Of a DNA stretch of 64,000 bases, positions 10,428 to 22,279 are shown piece by piece. The stretch is from Fragilariopsis cylindrus CCMP1102 (Eukaryota; Bacillariophyta; Bacillariophyceae; Bacillariales; Bacillariaceae), in NCBI GenBank assembly GCA_900095095.1, contig FMBT01000421.1, positions 57,409 to 121,408 of the forward strand, written 5' to 3'. The translations under genes were made by a program, and so were the position numbers. Numbering within the stretch: position 1 is the stretch's first letter; every line of letters begins with the position of its first letter. The notes under the pieces were generated by a model. It saw only the letters and a program-made list of their open reading frames with translations. It was not told the DNA's origin and made no database searches.

Positions 10428-11513
10428 TTAGATCATTCCGGTATTGATCAAACTAGCACGTCTTCCCTTCATGACTTTCCTCTGTTCTTCGCTATCGTTG
10501 CTGTTTAAACTAGATCGAAGGAATTCACGCGATAAGTATTCGACGGAAGCCAATGACGAACGACGGTTTTTGGACTTTTCTTGCTCTTTTATATTCTTAA
10601 CAACATCAGCATCAGTATTGGTATTATTATCAATTTCGTCATTATCATCATCATCATCATCATCAGTACCTTCGCCATTTAATTCTTTAGAAATCTGGAT
10701 CATAATTTCTAGTGAACCATTTGATCCAAACTCCTTATCCCGAGCCTGATCAATCAATCTTACTTTATCTTTAATCTCCTCGAATGACAAGATTTCATCA
10801 TCAGTACTACGTTTCAACAAAAGTGCTTCGTCTACACCATGGAGATGGGTCAAGTCTCTTCCAGAAACATCCACAGTGTTTCCGTATCCATTTGGAATAT
10901 TTTCAAAACCACCGATAGACTTTTGCATCTGTTCTTTACTAAATTTGATGAATCCAGACAAAGTTATATCTCCCTCACCTTCCCATCCACCCGATCTCAT
11001 ACCGTCTCCAAGGGTCATACCACCACTCTCACATTGTTCTTTTGTTCGATAATATAATCCTTTCAGTTTCACATCCATATCAATTGTCAACTGGAGGATT
11101 GTAATATTTTCCCTCTTTGCGCCACCTTCGATAAGTTTTTCTACAACGCATTTTCGATATGCTTGTCGGTATGATGCATGAGTAAGAACCACGTAATCAG
11201 AATGCTTTGCTGCATCCAATGTCAGCATCGCAATCTCTTCATAAAACGGCTTCCACAATTCTTCTGGTCCATCTTCACCATGATCTTGTGCGAGATCGTA
11301 TGATTTGAGAAACCTGTAGGTTAATTCTCTGTTTTTGGGAATATAACAGTTCTTAAGGATACAATCTCCATCGACGTGAGAATATCCGTGCATCAAATTA
11401 AGATAATCGCCGGTAAAAGTTTTTCCACAACCCGCCTCTGCAACGATGTAAACAAACTTGGCGCTTGCGATCTGTTCTTGTTCGGTTCTTGTAGCAGTAG
11501 TAATAGTCATCAT
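10428..11513 (-). CDS. P-loop NTPase or kinase-like protein
   Basis: A single-exon frame of 361 residues starting at tandem ATGs (11513 and 11510). Near residue 25 there is a Walker A motif in the strand-loop context VYIVAEAGCGKTFTGDYL. The sequence then runs HVDGDCIL (possible acidic substrate- or magnesium-binding site), a helical middle region and a second strand YVVLTHASYRQAY. That order resembles small shikimate/gluconate-type kinases or adenylate-kinase-fold proteins. The rest has the composition of a folded domain (LTLSGFIKFSKEQMQ). The C-terminus is an Asp run (about residues 285-295), then a basic Ser-rich tail with RRSSLAS and RRASL, possible basophilic kinase sites. I cannot name the substrate. 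Confidence 0.7.
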   Translation of the reverse strand: MMTITTATRTEQEQIASAKFVYIVAEAGCGKTFTGDYLNLMHGYSHVDGDCILKNCYIPKNRELTYRFLKSYDLAQDHGEDGPEELWKPFYEEIAMLTLDAAKHSDYVVLTHASYRQAYRKCVVEKLIEGGAKRENITILQLTIDMDVKLKGLYYRTKEQCESGGMTLGDGMRSGGWEGEGDITLSGFIKFSKEQMQKSIGGFENIPNGYGNTVDVSGRDLTHLHGVDEALLLKRSTDDEILSFEEIKDKVRLIDQARDKEFGSNGSLEIMIQISKELNGEGTDDDDDDDNDEIDNNTNTDADVVKNIKEQEKSKNRRSSLASVEYLSREFLRSSLNSNDSEEQRKVMKGRRASLINTGMI

Positions 11514-12212
11514 ACGTAGGTTTTATGTTGCTTATTTATCTTTTATTGTAAACCGAAATCTTCTACGACAGTATTATTTGTTAGAAAAGACTTTTGGTTG
11601 AACTACGCTACAGTGCTGTACGCCGTATGAACTAAAATAAAGTAGATCTTCGCCTTTTTTCACGGTATGGCGTTTTTTTGAAACAGATTTTGTCCAAGCT
11701 CGCGAAAATCAAAAAGATTTGTTGCCACGTGTGAATGTCAAATTGCACGTTTGAATATATGAAAATAGATCAGTTTTTATTGATCTATTTTCTAAGGAGT
11801 CTATGTAATAAAATCTAGTCTTGATATGAAGACTTGTTTTCGCGCTACTGTACCAACACTTGTAGTGGTATCTACCAAGACAAACGGGATTGAACTTTTA
11901 GAATCTTTTAACGTGAGTGTAATCATTCTTTTATTGAAGTTCTTTTATTGAAGTGTGACGTTGTCGTTCATTAATATCTTTGAACCCCGAGAACACTGAA
12001 AATCAAGGTTAAGAAATGAAAGATGTATCAAAAAAAATGCTTCGTCTTTAGATTTTACGCACCTTTCCCGTTTTTCTGTTGGTAAAGCAGAACCAAGTGG
12101 ACATTACTTTCATTTGCTTTTATACATAAAATTATCATATATTCTTTCCTGAAGCATATAATCATTTATTATTCATCGATCATCGATCATCCGCCACTAG
12201 CTACCGTCCATC
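11514..12212. other. Intergenic between divergent genes
   Basis: Shared upstream region of the P-loop gene (minus) and the multicopper oxidase (plus). It contains a short direct repeat, TTCTTTTATTGAAG, about 11930-11955. No coding signal seen. Confidence 0.4.
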
Positions 12213-14756
12213 ATGAAAGTATTTATTCTGTCCATCAAATACCTTCTCGTAGTAGTCTTCGCAATAATCATTTGCTTTTTGGGTACAAACGACGTTGTAT
12301 TCGCTGCTGATGACGAAGCCGAAGAACAAGCCAGTAGTATTGTCAATGGCAATGGCAATGGCAATGTCAATGCCGATGTACAACCTGATGAAATTTATTC
12401 AAAAGATGGACTATTAGACACAATACTAACTGTGGATTATTTATTATCATTAGATGGTACACGATATGCACCGGCATATAATGGAAAAAGTGTTGGACCG
12501 ACATATCGTGTCAAACCTGGTGATACTATTCGAATTACACTTGTTAACAACTTACTACCGGAATCAGATATTGGACGTGAATTGTATAAATACGTCCTAG
12601 ATCCAAATCCTGATGATAGTATAAATCAAACTAGTAAGTACTAACTGTAAAATTTACCATGTTAAATATGGAACCGACTGTTCTGCCCGTGTTATTATCA
12701 TCATCATCGAATATATCAATCGCACCTACACACATCACAGCACGCACACAAAAACACACACAAATCTCATTCTTTTATTCTCTCTATTCTATGAATTCTT
12801 TTCTATTACTATTCTTCCATCCAGTTGTTTTTAATCGTTTAAATTCAAATGGTATATCAGAATCGTTGCTGTCCTATCAAGATTATTGGGGTAAATCATA
12901 TCAAAATTTACATTTTCATGGTTTAAACATTAATCCAAATATTGAAACAAATGCATTTGCTATTGATGGTGGTGGTAACGAATATACATATGACTTTGAT
13001 ATACCATTCGATCATGTTGGTGGTTTAAGTTTCTATCATAATCATTTTCATGGTACAGCAGCCTATTCCTCATTATCAGGATTATTTGGTGCATTTATTG
13101 TGGAAACAGAGAATGATCCATATATTACAGCATTACAAGGTAACGCTGATGGTTCTGCTGAAGAAATTATTCTACTCTTTAGTGAATCATCCACTGAAAT
13201 TGTTGACAATAATGGACAAGATGGAGTACAAGTACCAGTACCAGTGAATTTTATACCAATTATCATGTCATTTGATTGGTTCGCATTAACAAACGGAAAA
13301 ATTAATCCAGAATTTAGTTTCTCGGTTGGGACAACTATCTATTTTCGTACAGTGAATGCTGGTGAACTTCCACCTGTACCATTGTCAATTGATAATCATA
13401 CACTATATCCAATTGGTGCTGATTCTAGTTATCCAATTCCAAAAACTACTGATAATGACAATGACAATGACAATGACAATGAAGAAGTTGATAGGATTGT
13501 TATTGATGCAGGATCACGAATGGAATTTGCAGTGAAATTTGATACACCTGGTACATACCTCATGAGACGGGGTTCCTCTAATTATAATATTATTGGACCT
13601 GTTTGTGCTGCAGTATTTGGTCCTGCATTTGATGGTGTTACTACATGTATATCATATGATAAAGAGGATATTATTGGTACTATTATTGTTGTTTCTGACG
13701 ACGATGATAATAATAATGACACCGATGACGAAACGACAGCAACAACAAGCGTTGCTAGAGACGTTAACAACACTGAAGATGAAGATGATGATGATGATGA
13801 TAATGATGATAATACCGCAAATGCATTACAATTGCCAGTATTAACAGTATCACCATACTTAACAAAGTTATTAGAGCAACCAATGTCATCAGGAACATCC
13901 AGAACAGTTACAATGGATTTAACCACAGATTTGCCAATATTTCAAATCCCCTATGATGGTATTTTTCAACCAGGCGCAAGTGGTACTGGTATGAATATGT
14001 TAATTGGTAATCCGCATCACGTATCAGGAACTATCACTGCTGGTACCTGTGAAGAATGGACGATTGCATCTAATCCACCTGGTCTAAGTCCGCATGTAAG
14101 TATCACAAAAGTAGTGTAGTGTAGTAGTATAGTACTGTAATGAAAATATTGTTATTACAGTAGTTGAATACAATCTTGTTTGTATTTGTCTTTTTTGATA
14201 CGAATTGCGTACACTGTATCTATTAAGTTTTACTAACAACACTATTTTACCGTGTCCTCCCCTTTTTCTTGTATCTAAATTCATACAACAGACTTTTCAT
14301 ATTCACTCGGTACCATTTTTGGTAACATCGGAACATGGTATAGAATTAGATACACCCTTCTGGAGAGATACGTATCCTGTATTAGATAATATTACTGCTA
14401 CAGTATGTTTCCCACCCACAGATGTTGGATATTTGGTCAACGTGCATTGTCATATGCCAGCTCATCAAGATGCTGGTATGTTTGGTATGTACAAAGTTCT
14501 GCCATCAGCTGTAGAAACATCTACCACTAATACCGTAGAAGGTGAAGACGATACAGCAGGAGCAGATGATGATGATGCAGATGATGACGATGTCAATAAT
14601 GAGGAAAAGGGGAGTTCTGATAATGAGAATGCGGATGATGCGGGTATCGATGAAGAACAGGAGAGTTCTGCAACTACTACTGCAACAAATGAAAATACTC
14701 CTACTATTTTGCTTTTCGTTCCATTAGTTTTGTCTTTTTCGTTCTACTTTTTATAG
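12213..14756 (+). CDS. Multicopper oxidase, secreted and probably membrane-anchored, three exons
   Basis: Exons 12213-12633, 12825-14095 and 14292-14756 give 718 residues; both introns start GTAAGT and both joins keep the frame. Multicopper oxidases couple one-electron substrate oxidation (iron, copper, phenols) to reduction of O2 to water. All four copper-ligand motifs are present: NLHFHGLN and FYHNHFHG in exon 2, PH|TFHIH across intron 2, and VHCHMPAHQDAGMFGM in exon 3, the last with the type-1 Cys, His and axial Met. The N-terminus is a signal peptide (FLGTNDVVFAADD). A hydrophobic C-terminal end, LLFVPLVLSFSFYFL, after an acidic stalk suggests a GPI anchor or tail anchor. A ferroxidase-like role in iron uptake would fit an alga but is inference. 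Acidic Asp runs interrupt the middle domain. Confidence 0.9.
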
Positions 14757-15295
14757 ATCATAGGATAACAATTTCTTCGGCTCTATATATTCTTCCCGAC
14801 GATCTATCTGATTGAGATAGCACTACCATATTGTACGTGTTTTTCTATCTTGTGAAAAACTCTCAACTTGGACATCAACAACTATTGTACAATAATGCAC
14901 TGTATAATATCGATTATTAATCAACATTTTTCGATTGCTAATACTATTGCTGATACTTTTATAAGTCTGTTGCAGTATCTAAAATCATCATTATATTTGA
15001 TTGTCTAATTATCTAAGATACATGTTAAAGTTTATTTATGTTTCCATCAAAATGTACGTCGTACTGTACCAACTGTTCAACCTTCAACCGTATTGTTGGG
15101 GGGGGGGGCGAGAAATGTTTTTTCCTTTTTCGGGGGCGACTTTTCTGTACAGTAGTCACTGTACAGTAGTCGCTACTAGTAGGACCTAGTTTAAGTTTAA
15201 CATCGACGACGACAACACGATGCATGAAAATAGATGTACTCTTTTTATTTTATTATAGTAAGTTAGTTAGATATGAGTTGACGATTACTTACAGA
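14757..15295. other. Intergenic
   Basis: Contains a G8 run near 15100 and the near-palindromic pair CTGTACAGTAGTCACTGTACAGTAG at about 15146-15170. An in-frame ATG at 15224 could extend the next gene, but the ATG at 15296 gives a better targeting peptide. Confidence 0.4.
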
Positions 15296-16442
15296 ATGAG
15301 ATCAGTTATTAGTAGAACTACAACTAGATTATTCCTGCTAACAATACTAATAGCAACAGCGACATCCTTTACTACTAATAGTAGGACGAGTAGTAATAGA
15401 ATCGACTACGTCAACGTCAATATCAATAACAACGCCAATAGTAATAACTGCATCGGCATTATTACCATAACGAAATTATTTGCCGACATGACGTCGTCGT
15501 CGTCATCATCATCATCATCATCAACACCTATACCCATACCCATACCCAGTGCTAACACTAACACTAACACTAACACTAATGCACAGTATTCACGTTGTGG
15601 TATAGATTATCCAGAATTAGTGGTCTTTGATTTAGATGCCTGTTTTTGGGATCAAGAAATGTATCAAATGTCTACAATACCCACCAAAGAGAATATTGTT
15701 CTTGGTTCATTATCATTATCAAATGATGATGATGACAATGACAATGAAAAAGGTGATGATGATGGTGTAATTGGTGTCTATTCTGGACGGAATAAAATAT
15801 CACTTCATTCGGGTAGTATATTAGCATTACAAGAACATTTCGATGGAATCAAATATCCTGGTATGAAATTATGTTTTGCCTCCTCTGCTGATACACCATT
15901 TGCCGAACAAATTGGTCGTGCTACACTGAAGCTATTAGAAATTAAACCCGGGATCTCGATATGGGATATTGTCTGTATAAGAGATTGGAATAATTTAGAT
16001 ATTAATCAAATTGGACGTCAACCACCATTATTAAGTAGTAATAAAGCAACAAGTCATTTTCCTAATTTACGAAAGTTCACAAATATTCGATATGATAAAA
16101 TGTTATTCTTTGATGATTGGTATGTAACATATATACAATACATATATATACATATTATCTATGTGTTGGTGTATGTGTTGATATAATATGGTTCCTGTTT
16201 TCTAAACTATTTTTCTAATTCTAATCTTTCTTCTTCTATTATTCTTCTTTTATCTATTATTTATTCTTTGTATATATAGTAACTGGGGTGATCATTGTGG
16301 TATGGTGGCGAAATCATGTACAGAAAAAGATACCAATAAAGGGGTTGTGACACATCGTACACCAGATGGATTAAAAGAAAGTGATTGGAGGAAAGGGATA
16401 GAATTATATAAAAATGCCAATGCCAGTAATTCCAGTGAGTGA
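15296..16442 (+). CDS. HAD-family acid phosphatase, magnesium-dependent phosphatase-1 type
   Basis: Exons 15296-16119 and 16280-16442 (GTATGT donor, TATATAG acceptor) join inside a Cys codon, giving 328 residues. HAD motif I is VVFDLDACFW, with the nucleophilic and proton-donor aspartates; motif II is FASSADTP; the acidic motif is LFFDD|CNWGDHCG, completed only across the splice. MDP-1 enzymes dephosphorylate protein tyrosines or glycated-protein sugar phosphates. A hydrophobic N-terminus, LFLLTILIATATSFTT, has Phe after a likely signal-cleavage site, followed by Ser/Thr/Asn/Arg-rich sequence. That resembles a diatom bipartite plastid-targeting presequence, though it is not a textbook ASAFAP. 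Asp-rich and Thr-Asn repeats interrupt the domain. An earlier in-frame ATG is at 15224. Confidence 0.85.
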
Positions 16443-16628
16443 GTGAGTGCAAAATAAATATAATAGATACCTAAAACTACCGTTTTACTAGAAATATTAA
16501 AAATGAACTACTACTACTCCTATTACTACTAGAGGCCTAAGTGAAATAGGCAGGTACATAGTAGAGTACTGCAATATATATAGTATTGTATATTTTCTTT
16601 ATCTTCCTCGTCCGTCCATCCGTCCTTC

Positions 16629-19600
16629 TCAATCATAACCATTAGCTATATTTGTTCCTTTTTCTTTTTCTTCTTCTTCTTCTTGTATTGCTTGTTTTGC
16701 ATACACAGACCATCGTTTCGATGTTTTAATTTGTTTCCCAAGTAATGTACCCATACCACGTAAAATAAAACCACATCGTGCCACAAAGACAGCAACATCT
16801 GGTACCACAATTAATGGATCTAATTCGGTTAATAATTTAAAATAAGATTGAGGTGTTGGACAATTTTGATATAGCATTCGTTCGTCATCGGAATCAAAAA
16901 ATAAACGTGCATACTTTGATAGAATTAATGAATTATTATTTTTTGTGATAAAACCAAGTTGTCTCATTGCTATTGCAATTTTTTCAACCTTCAAACTGTT
17001 GCTTTTATCTGCTGCATCTGCATCTACATCTACATCATCATCTTCCAATGCAAGAATGACTTTTGCAATCCCGTATCGTTCTTTATTAGTTATTGTCTTT
17101 GTTTGTCCATAATCAATCAGACCCAAGGATGGGCCACCACGACCAAAAAACTTCTTTTTCTGATATAATTGCATGATATTACCTGAAAATTAAAACGAAA
17201 ATTAGCAATGCAATACAGTACAAAATGAGAGTAGAGAAGAGAAAGGCCAATCAAAAGATTTAAATGTATGAGAGAGAAAAGTCTCCTTTAAAGAAGGATA
17301 CAAATTTGGAAAAAAATCAAGTATACCAGCTAGAATGTACGTATACGTATACATTACAATGTGCTGTAGGACTACTGTACTGAGGTAGCTAAGTTTTCTT
17401 TATTCATACCTGGATGTGGATCACCTTGAAATACATTATTTCTAAGCATTTGATATCCTTGTACATCAACTAATAAATCAATTGTTTTTTGTGTTTTCTT
17501 ATATAATTTCAATAATTGTAGTTTCGTTTTCCATCCACAATCGTTCAAGATATCATCAATTGTAGTTGTAGTTGTAGATGGATTGGTATTAGTATTAGTA
17601 CTAGCATGCTGCTGTTTTTCATTTCCATCAAGATATTGTAATTTATCTTGTCCTAATATTAATTCCAATTGTTTTCTTTCCAATAATTGTTTTGATTTTT
17701 TAGATCCTAATATATTTGATAATTCATTTTCTATATAATCTGTTAATTTTATACCATGTAATAATTCCATAACTAGTACCTCCTTTGTACATAACGACTT
17801 GTATGGTTTTGGTATATATACCTTATTTATAAATGGACTAATGCTATCTTTACTACTACTACCTGCTTTATTATTGTTTGTTTTTTTAAAACATGTATTT
17901 GTACGTACTATGTCTAATGACGATGCTTCTTTTCTATAATCAAATTCAGACATAATTTGACGATAAGCTTCATCTAATATTGGTGTCCAACCCGTCAAAG
18001 CAACTCTACATAACCAACGAAATACTTGAAAATCATATTGAAAACGTTGTTCTGCATCAGGATGCATCACTTTAACAGCAACATCAATTGTAGCAGTATC
18101 GTCATCATCATCATCATCAATAGAGTTCGAATCAGAAGTAGAAGCATCGTTATTATCAGCAGTGATATATTTTCGTCTAATTGTTGCTTTATGACATTGT
18201 CCAATACTTGCCGAACCTATATATTTGTGTGTGTTTGTGAGTAATCATAACATAGGTTAGAGATAGAAAGAAAGAAAGAAAGAAAGAAAGAGAAGTTGAG
18301 TACCTAAGAATGCCATATTTAAGGCTCGAAAACAAAGTTCAACCAAAATACCTCCAACGCAACGCAAGTCGACGCAAGTCGACGCAAGTCGACGCAAGTC
18401 AACGCAAGTCAACGCAAGTCAACGCAAGTCAACGCAAGTCAACGCAAGTCAACGCAAGTCAACGCAAGTCAACGCAAGTCAACGCATGTCATACAGTACA
18501 GTACAGTAGCCCGATCAACTCAAACTCAACTCAAATCAACTCCCTGCCAGATCTGCTAGGAGTGATATGTAACAGTCATGTTACGTCGCCGGGCTGGTTG
18601 GAACACATCATATCATGTCACGTACTGAATCGAATCGAATCGAATTCGAATTCCAACCTTTCGGTGGAAGAATCGCTGAGATACAATGAAATAGAACGAC
18701 AACACAAGTGGTGTTAATAACGTACCTAATGCAATTTCATCAATATTAATAAATATATCATCATAGGATAGACCTTGTTCATTTGATGTCAGTAATGAAT
18801 TATTTATGATATCTTTTATTTGTTCAGTAGGATATTGTGGTAATGAATCTTGTGCTAAAATAAATAATTTTATATATTGGACTGGTATAAAATCTGGTCG
18901 ACTAGAACATATTTGCATTAATTTTATATATAAACCTTTTAAATGAAGTGCCGAATCATAACATATCGGTGCATATTTGGTATGTAATTCATTATAAACT
19001 TGATTTCGTTTTGTTATATCAGCATTAGTATTTATTTTTGTAAACCAAAATTTTGTAAATTTATAATGTACAACTACTGGTCCAATATTCCACCAAAAGT
19101 ATGTTGCACGACGTACACTCTCACTACGTATGACCGTATTGACTTTGTATAATGTTGTGGTAGTTCCAGTTATTATGGTAGCAAGAATAATCAATTTTGG
19201 TGGAACTTGCAACAGTGATCCTTTGATGTTCCGTAATGACCACGAGGATGCCAAGAAACTAAACAATGACAAAGTCTGGTGTTTATTCTGGTGTTGATCT
19301 TCATTATTACTATTGTGTCGTCTTGATGATGAAGATAAAATGATGACAGCAACATCATCGCCGTATTAAGTAAAATGGAAGGAATGAGAAGAGACAGAAG
19401 AAAAATATTAGGTTAGAAATAAGGAAAGTGGGTTTTGTATAATTGATAAAACAAGAATATGAATTCAGACGGAGAGAGAGAGAGAGGGGGGGGGGGGGGG
19501 GGGGAGGAGCACCATCATAACAACGGCAATGGATGGCATCTGCTGTTTATTCCGAAACGCGTAGAGTAAGATGGAACATGCATAAAACTTCAAATAATAG

Positions 19601-20546
19601 GAAGCAATCAGGAAACGCGAAAGAATAGAGATAGAGTCTTGGTACAGGACAGGACAGGGCAGGCTACAAGCAAAAGAAGAAACTGTTGACCGGCACAGTA
19701 TACTACCCATCGAGCTAGCCACGCAGACGGTAGAAGCATTCTTTTGTGTGTGTGTGTGTGTGTGTCGATTTGTCTTTCTTCCCCCCATCTCTCCTTTTAG
19801 AGAGAGAGAGAGAGAGTTAGAGTTAGAGAGAGTCCATGTATCACGGGTGTGCCACTACTTCCAACGCTCTCAATAATTCTTTTCTGCTTCTCTTATTTTC
19901 TTTCTCTCTCTCACACCTTCTCTTTATCCGTTTATGGCTTTCCTTTTTCTCTGGTGTTGTTTGTTTGTTTCGTTCGCTGTTTTGCCACCTCCCTCTTTTC
20001 CCGGTTGTTTATTGTGTCTCTCTTTCTTTCTCTCGCAGCCATCCATCCATCCCCTCAAAAAAACACTCAATTCGATTCGATTCTCTTCGATTCTTTCTTC
20101 TCTCTTTGTATGCAATTCTATCATTGTATCATTCAATAGTAGTATGCTTTTTACTTACTATAATAACGTAAAACGTACCTTTTTCTGATCAGAATGTTAT
20201 CATCATCATTACGATTACGATTATGACGATTTCGATTATTATTATTATAATTATAGTTATAATTAGGAACTGCAGCTCCCTGAACGAATAATAGCGTAGA
20301 CGACGACGACGGTTTTCTTTGTCGTCGTCTTTTATTCAACATTGCATTAGTATTATTACTACTGCTACTCCTGCTAGAAGAAGAATACATAGAAGCAGAT
20401 TTTGTTGGCATCATTGTCATTGTCATCGTTGATATTATCATCATCATTAGAATAACCACCATCATGGACCATAATAATTGCCGCTGTCGTTGTCGTTGTC
20501 GTTGTCTTAGATTATTATAATTCTTCTTATTACTATTATTATTCAT
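16629..20546 (-). CDS. ABC1/UbiB (ADCK-like) atypical protein kinase, four exons
   Basis: Exons in order 20546-20179, 19321-18726, 18216-17410 and 17182-16629 give 774 residues, every join in frame. ABC1 kinases act in mitochondria or plastids, notably in ubiquinone and prenyl-lipid metabolism. Visible signatures: LYIKLMQ with SRPDFIPVQY (the KxGQ region), ALG|SASIGQCHKA (Ala/Gly-rich loop, split by intron 2), VAVKVMHPD (ATP-binding Lys), FDYRKEAS, VLVMELLHG, FQGDPHPG|N (catalytic loop, split by intron 3) and LGLIDYGQ (metal-binding Asp). Exon 1 is basic, with a hydrophobic stretch and Asn runs, and may hold the targeting signal. The KxGQ glycine is Met here. The first join, over an 857-bp intron, is the least certain. 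It is convergent with the phosphatase gene, 186 bp apart. Confidence 0.85.
18361..18490. repeat. Decamer minisatellite inside intron 2 of the ABC1 kinase gene
   Basis: Thirteen head-to-tail 10-bp units: the consensus is (A/G)ACGCAAGTC, and the last unit is changed to AACGCATGTC. The unit length gives a 30-bp coding period on the plus strand, which produces a spurious repetitive peptide. An AAAG microsatellite (about 18260-18292) lies in the same intron. Confidence 0.95.
19486..19504. repeat. G19 homopolymer in intron 1 of the ABC1 kinase gene
   Basis: Nineteen G follow a GA repeat. A GT repeat (about 19745-19764) and further GA repeats lie in the same intron. Confidence 0.8.
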
Positions 20547-20922
20547 TGTGTTGTGTAAATATAATATTATGAACGGCAATAACGACGATGACGATTATAG
20601 CGATAACGATAACGATGACGATGATTTATTATTCACGAATGTTATGTTGTTGACAACTATTGGTACTACTACTACTACTAGTCCTACAACTAGAAATGGT
20701 AAGTAGAGATGCTGCCTACTGTATGATGGTACTATGTCAGTGGGGTAAGTTACTAAACTGTTGTACAAGATCTTTTTCTGTTCTTGTTTTTATATCTGTA
20801 TTTCATCACTGGAATGAAGGAATGAATGAATATGCAGAATGCCGATAATGATGATTGATGATGAAATAATAAATGATGACAGAAATATTGTTAAAATTAT
20901 GTTGCTTCTTCTTGTGTTGTCA

Positions 20923-21045
20923 CTAGCTACTAGTGATTGGATTGTTCTACTACTAGTACATGCATGCTTGATGTCACTCACTAGCTACTAGTGATTAAAT
21001 AGATGTTCTGCATTCTTGTCGTGTTTTGACGGAGAGCGAGATTTC
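20923..21045. repeat. Two copies of a dispersed CTAGCTACTAGTGATT repeat
   Basis: CTAGCTACTAGTGATTGG at 20923 and CTAGCTACTAGTGATT at 20981. The second continues with GATGTTCTGCATTCTTGTCGTGTTTTGACGG in pieces also found at 23009. The rest of 20547-21355 shows no supported gene. Confidence 0.75.
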
Positions 21046-21355
21046 TATTGAATCGAATGATGATTCATTCGAATGATAATAAATCAAAGAATCAAGGGAG
21101 AAAAAAATTTACTGTATTTTTTATTTATTGAGTTCTTTATAACATATACGACTATTTCGAGAGGAAGAACGAAATTGCAATCATTATCTTATATATATAT
21201 ATATATTCACTATCCATCATATCAGTAGTTATTTCGGTTTATCATTCATCATTTTAGCATTTCCCAACGTGTTATGGACTTTTTTCATTCCAATATGTCG
21301 TCCTTTCCTCTATGGGAACTCTAAAAGCTGGGGGTTTGCGGGGCAACAATGCTAC

Positions 21356-22279
21356 CTAACGGGTCCAACCCAGTTTTTTATCTTTTGCTGATTTTTTAAA
21401 GTCACTCGAATCGAGACAGGATTTGACACTGAATGTGAGTACTCCTTCGCATTCGTAACATCCTGAAATGTATTTGCCACCCCCTAGTTCATCGTCGGGA
21501 TCACAACGACATGCATTCAGATCATTATTTGGACCAGTATTAAAAGCATCATCACGGATCGAATTGTCATTATTCAAAACTCCAAATTCTTCATCACAAA
21601 AGATTTCCGCAATTTTACTTGGGTATACTTCTGCAATAGATCTTTGGCCTGTTACTGCTTCGTTAGATGTATCCTTACCGACAAGTTTGTAGGATCCGTT
21701 ATCAACATCACATAGATTGGCACAATCAGCATCGATACCTAAGTCCCGTCCTCTTTCATTGATTGCTCCACGGACATCCTTTAGTAATTGATCATTTGCT
21801 GCAAAGTTTGTGACATAACCACCTGAACATGGGTACGTGTACGCAACTTCTGAATCAACTTCCCACCCTGTAGCGATTTTCAAAATCCTCGAACGACAAA
21901 GCGGAACAGTCACCAACGTAGTTTTTCGATTTATTCGATTTCCCCTAATTTTCAAGTAAAATGATGATGTAGTAGTAGAAGGTGCAAAGAAAAAGATAGA
22001 ATTGGAAAGCAAAAACGAATTAATTGATGTTAGTTATTATAAATTGGAATATTCATCATATTACATTGTATTTCTCCATCGTCATCTACTTACTTTTTTC
22101 TTATGCCTCCCCGTACCACCATTTCTTGATGTTGCTGCATTCCTTGAAACATGCAGTGGTTCTGATGACGATACTGACGATATCTCATTTCCTCCCGTAA
22201 TATCCCCGACAACAGCATCAACAGAAGGCACAGCCACGACGGCAATAACAGTTAAAATGGTTGCAATAGAATATTTCAT
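21356..22279 (-). CDS. Secreted cysteine-rich hypothetical protein, two exons, junction unresolved
   Basis: Exon 1 begins at the ATG at 22279 with a clear signal peptide (MKYSIATILTVIAVVAVPSV, then DAVVG) and ends in HKKK at a consensus GTAAGT donor (intron from 22093). Exon 2 ends at 21356 and encodes a compact domain with about ten cysteines (YPCSGGY, DCANLCDVDNG, IFCDEEFG, ACRCDPDDE, SGCYECEG, KSCLD). The best acceptor, AAATTAG before 21944, leaves exon 2 one base out of frame with the GTAAGT donor; another donor or acceptor, or an indel in the A6 run beside the donor, must be assumed. Family unknown. Extracellular location follows from the signal peptide and paired cysteines. Confidence 0.6.

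Noticed and set aside
18361-18490. Regular repeats reminiscent of CRISPR
   Set aside because: Units are head-to-tail without spacers; a simple minisatellite in a eukaryotic intron.
18310-18717. 135-codon plus frame with a 10-residue repeat
   Set aside because: It is the decamer minisatellite read in frame, inside an intron of the ABC1 kinase gene.
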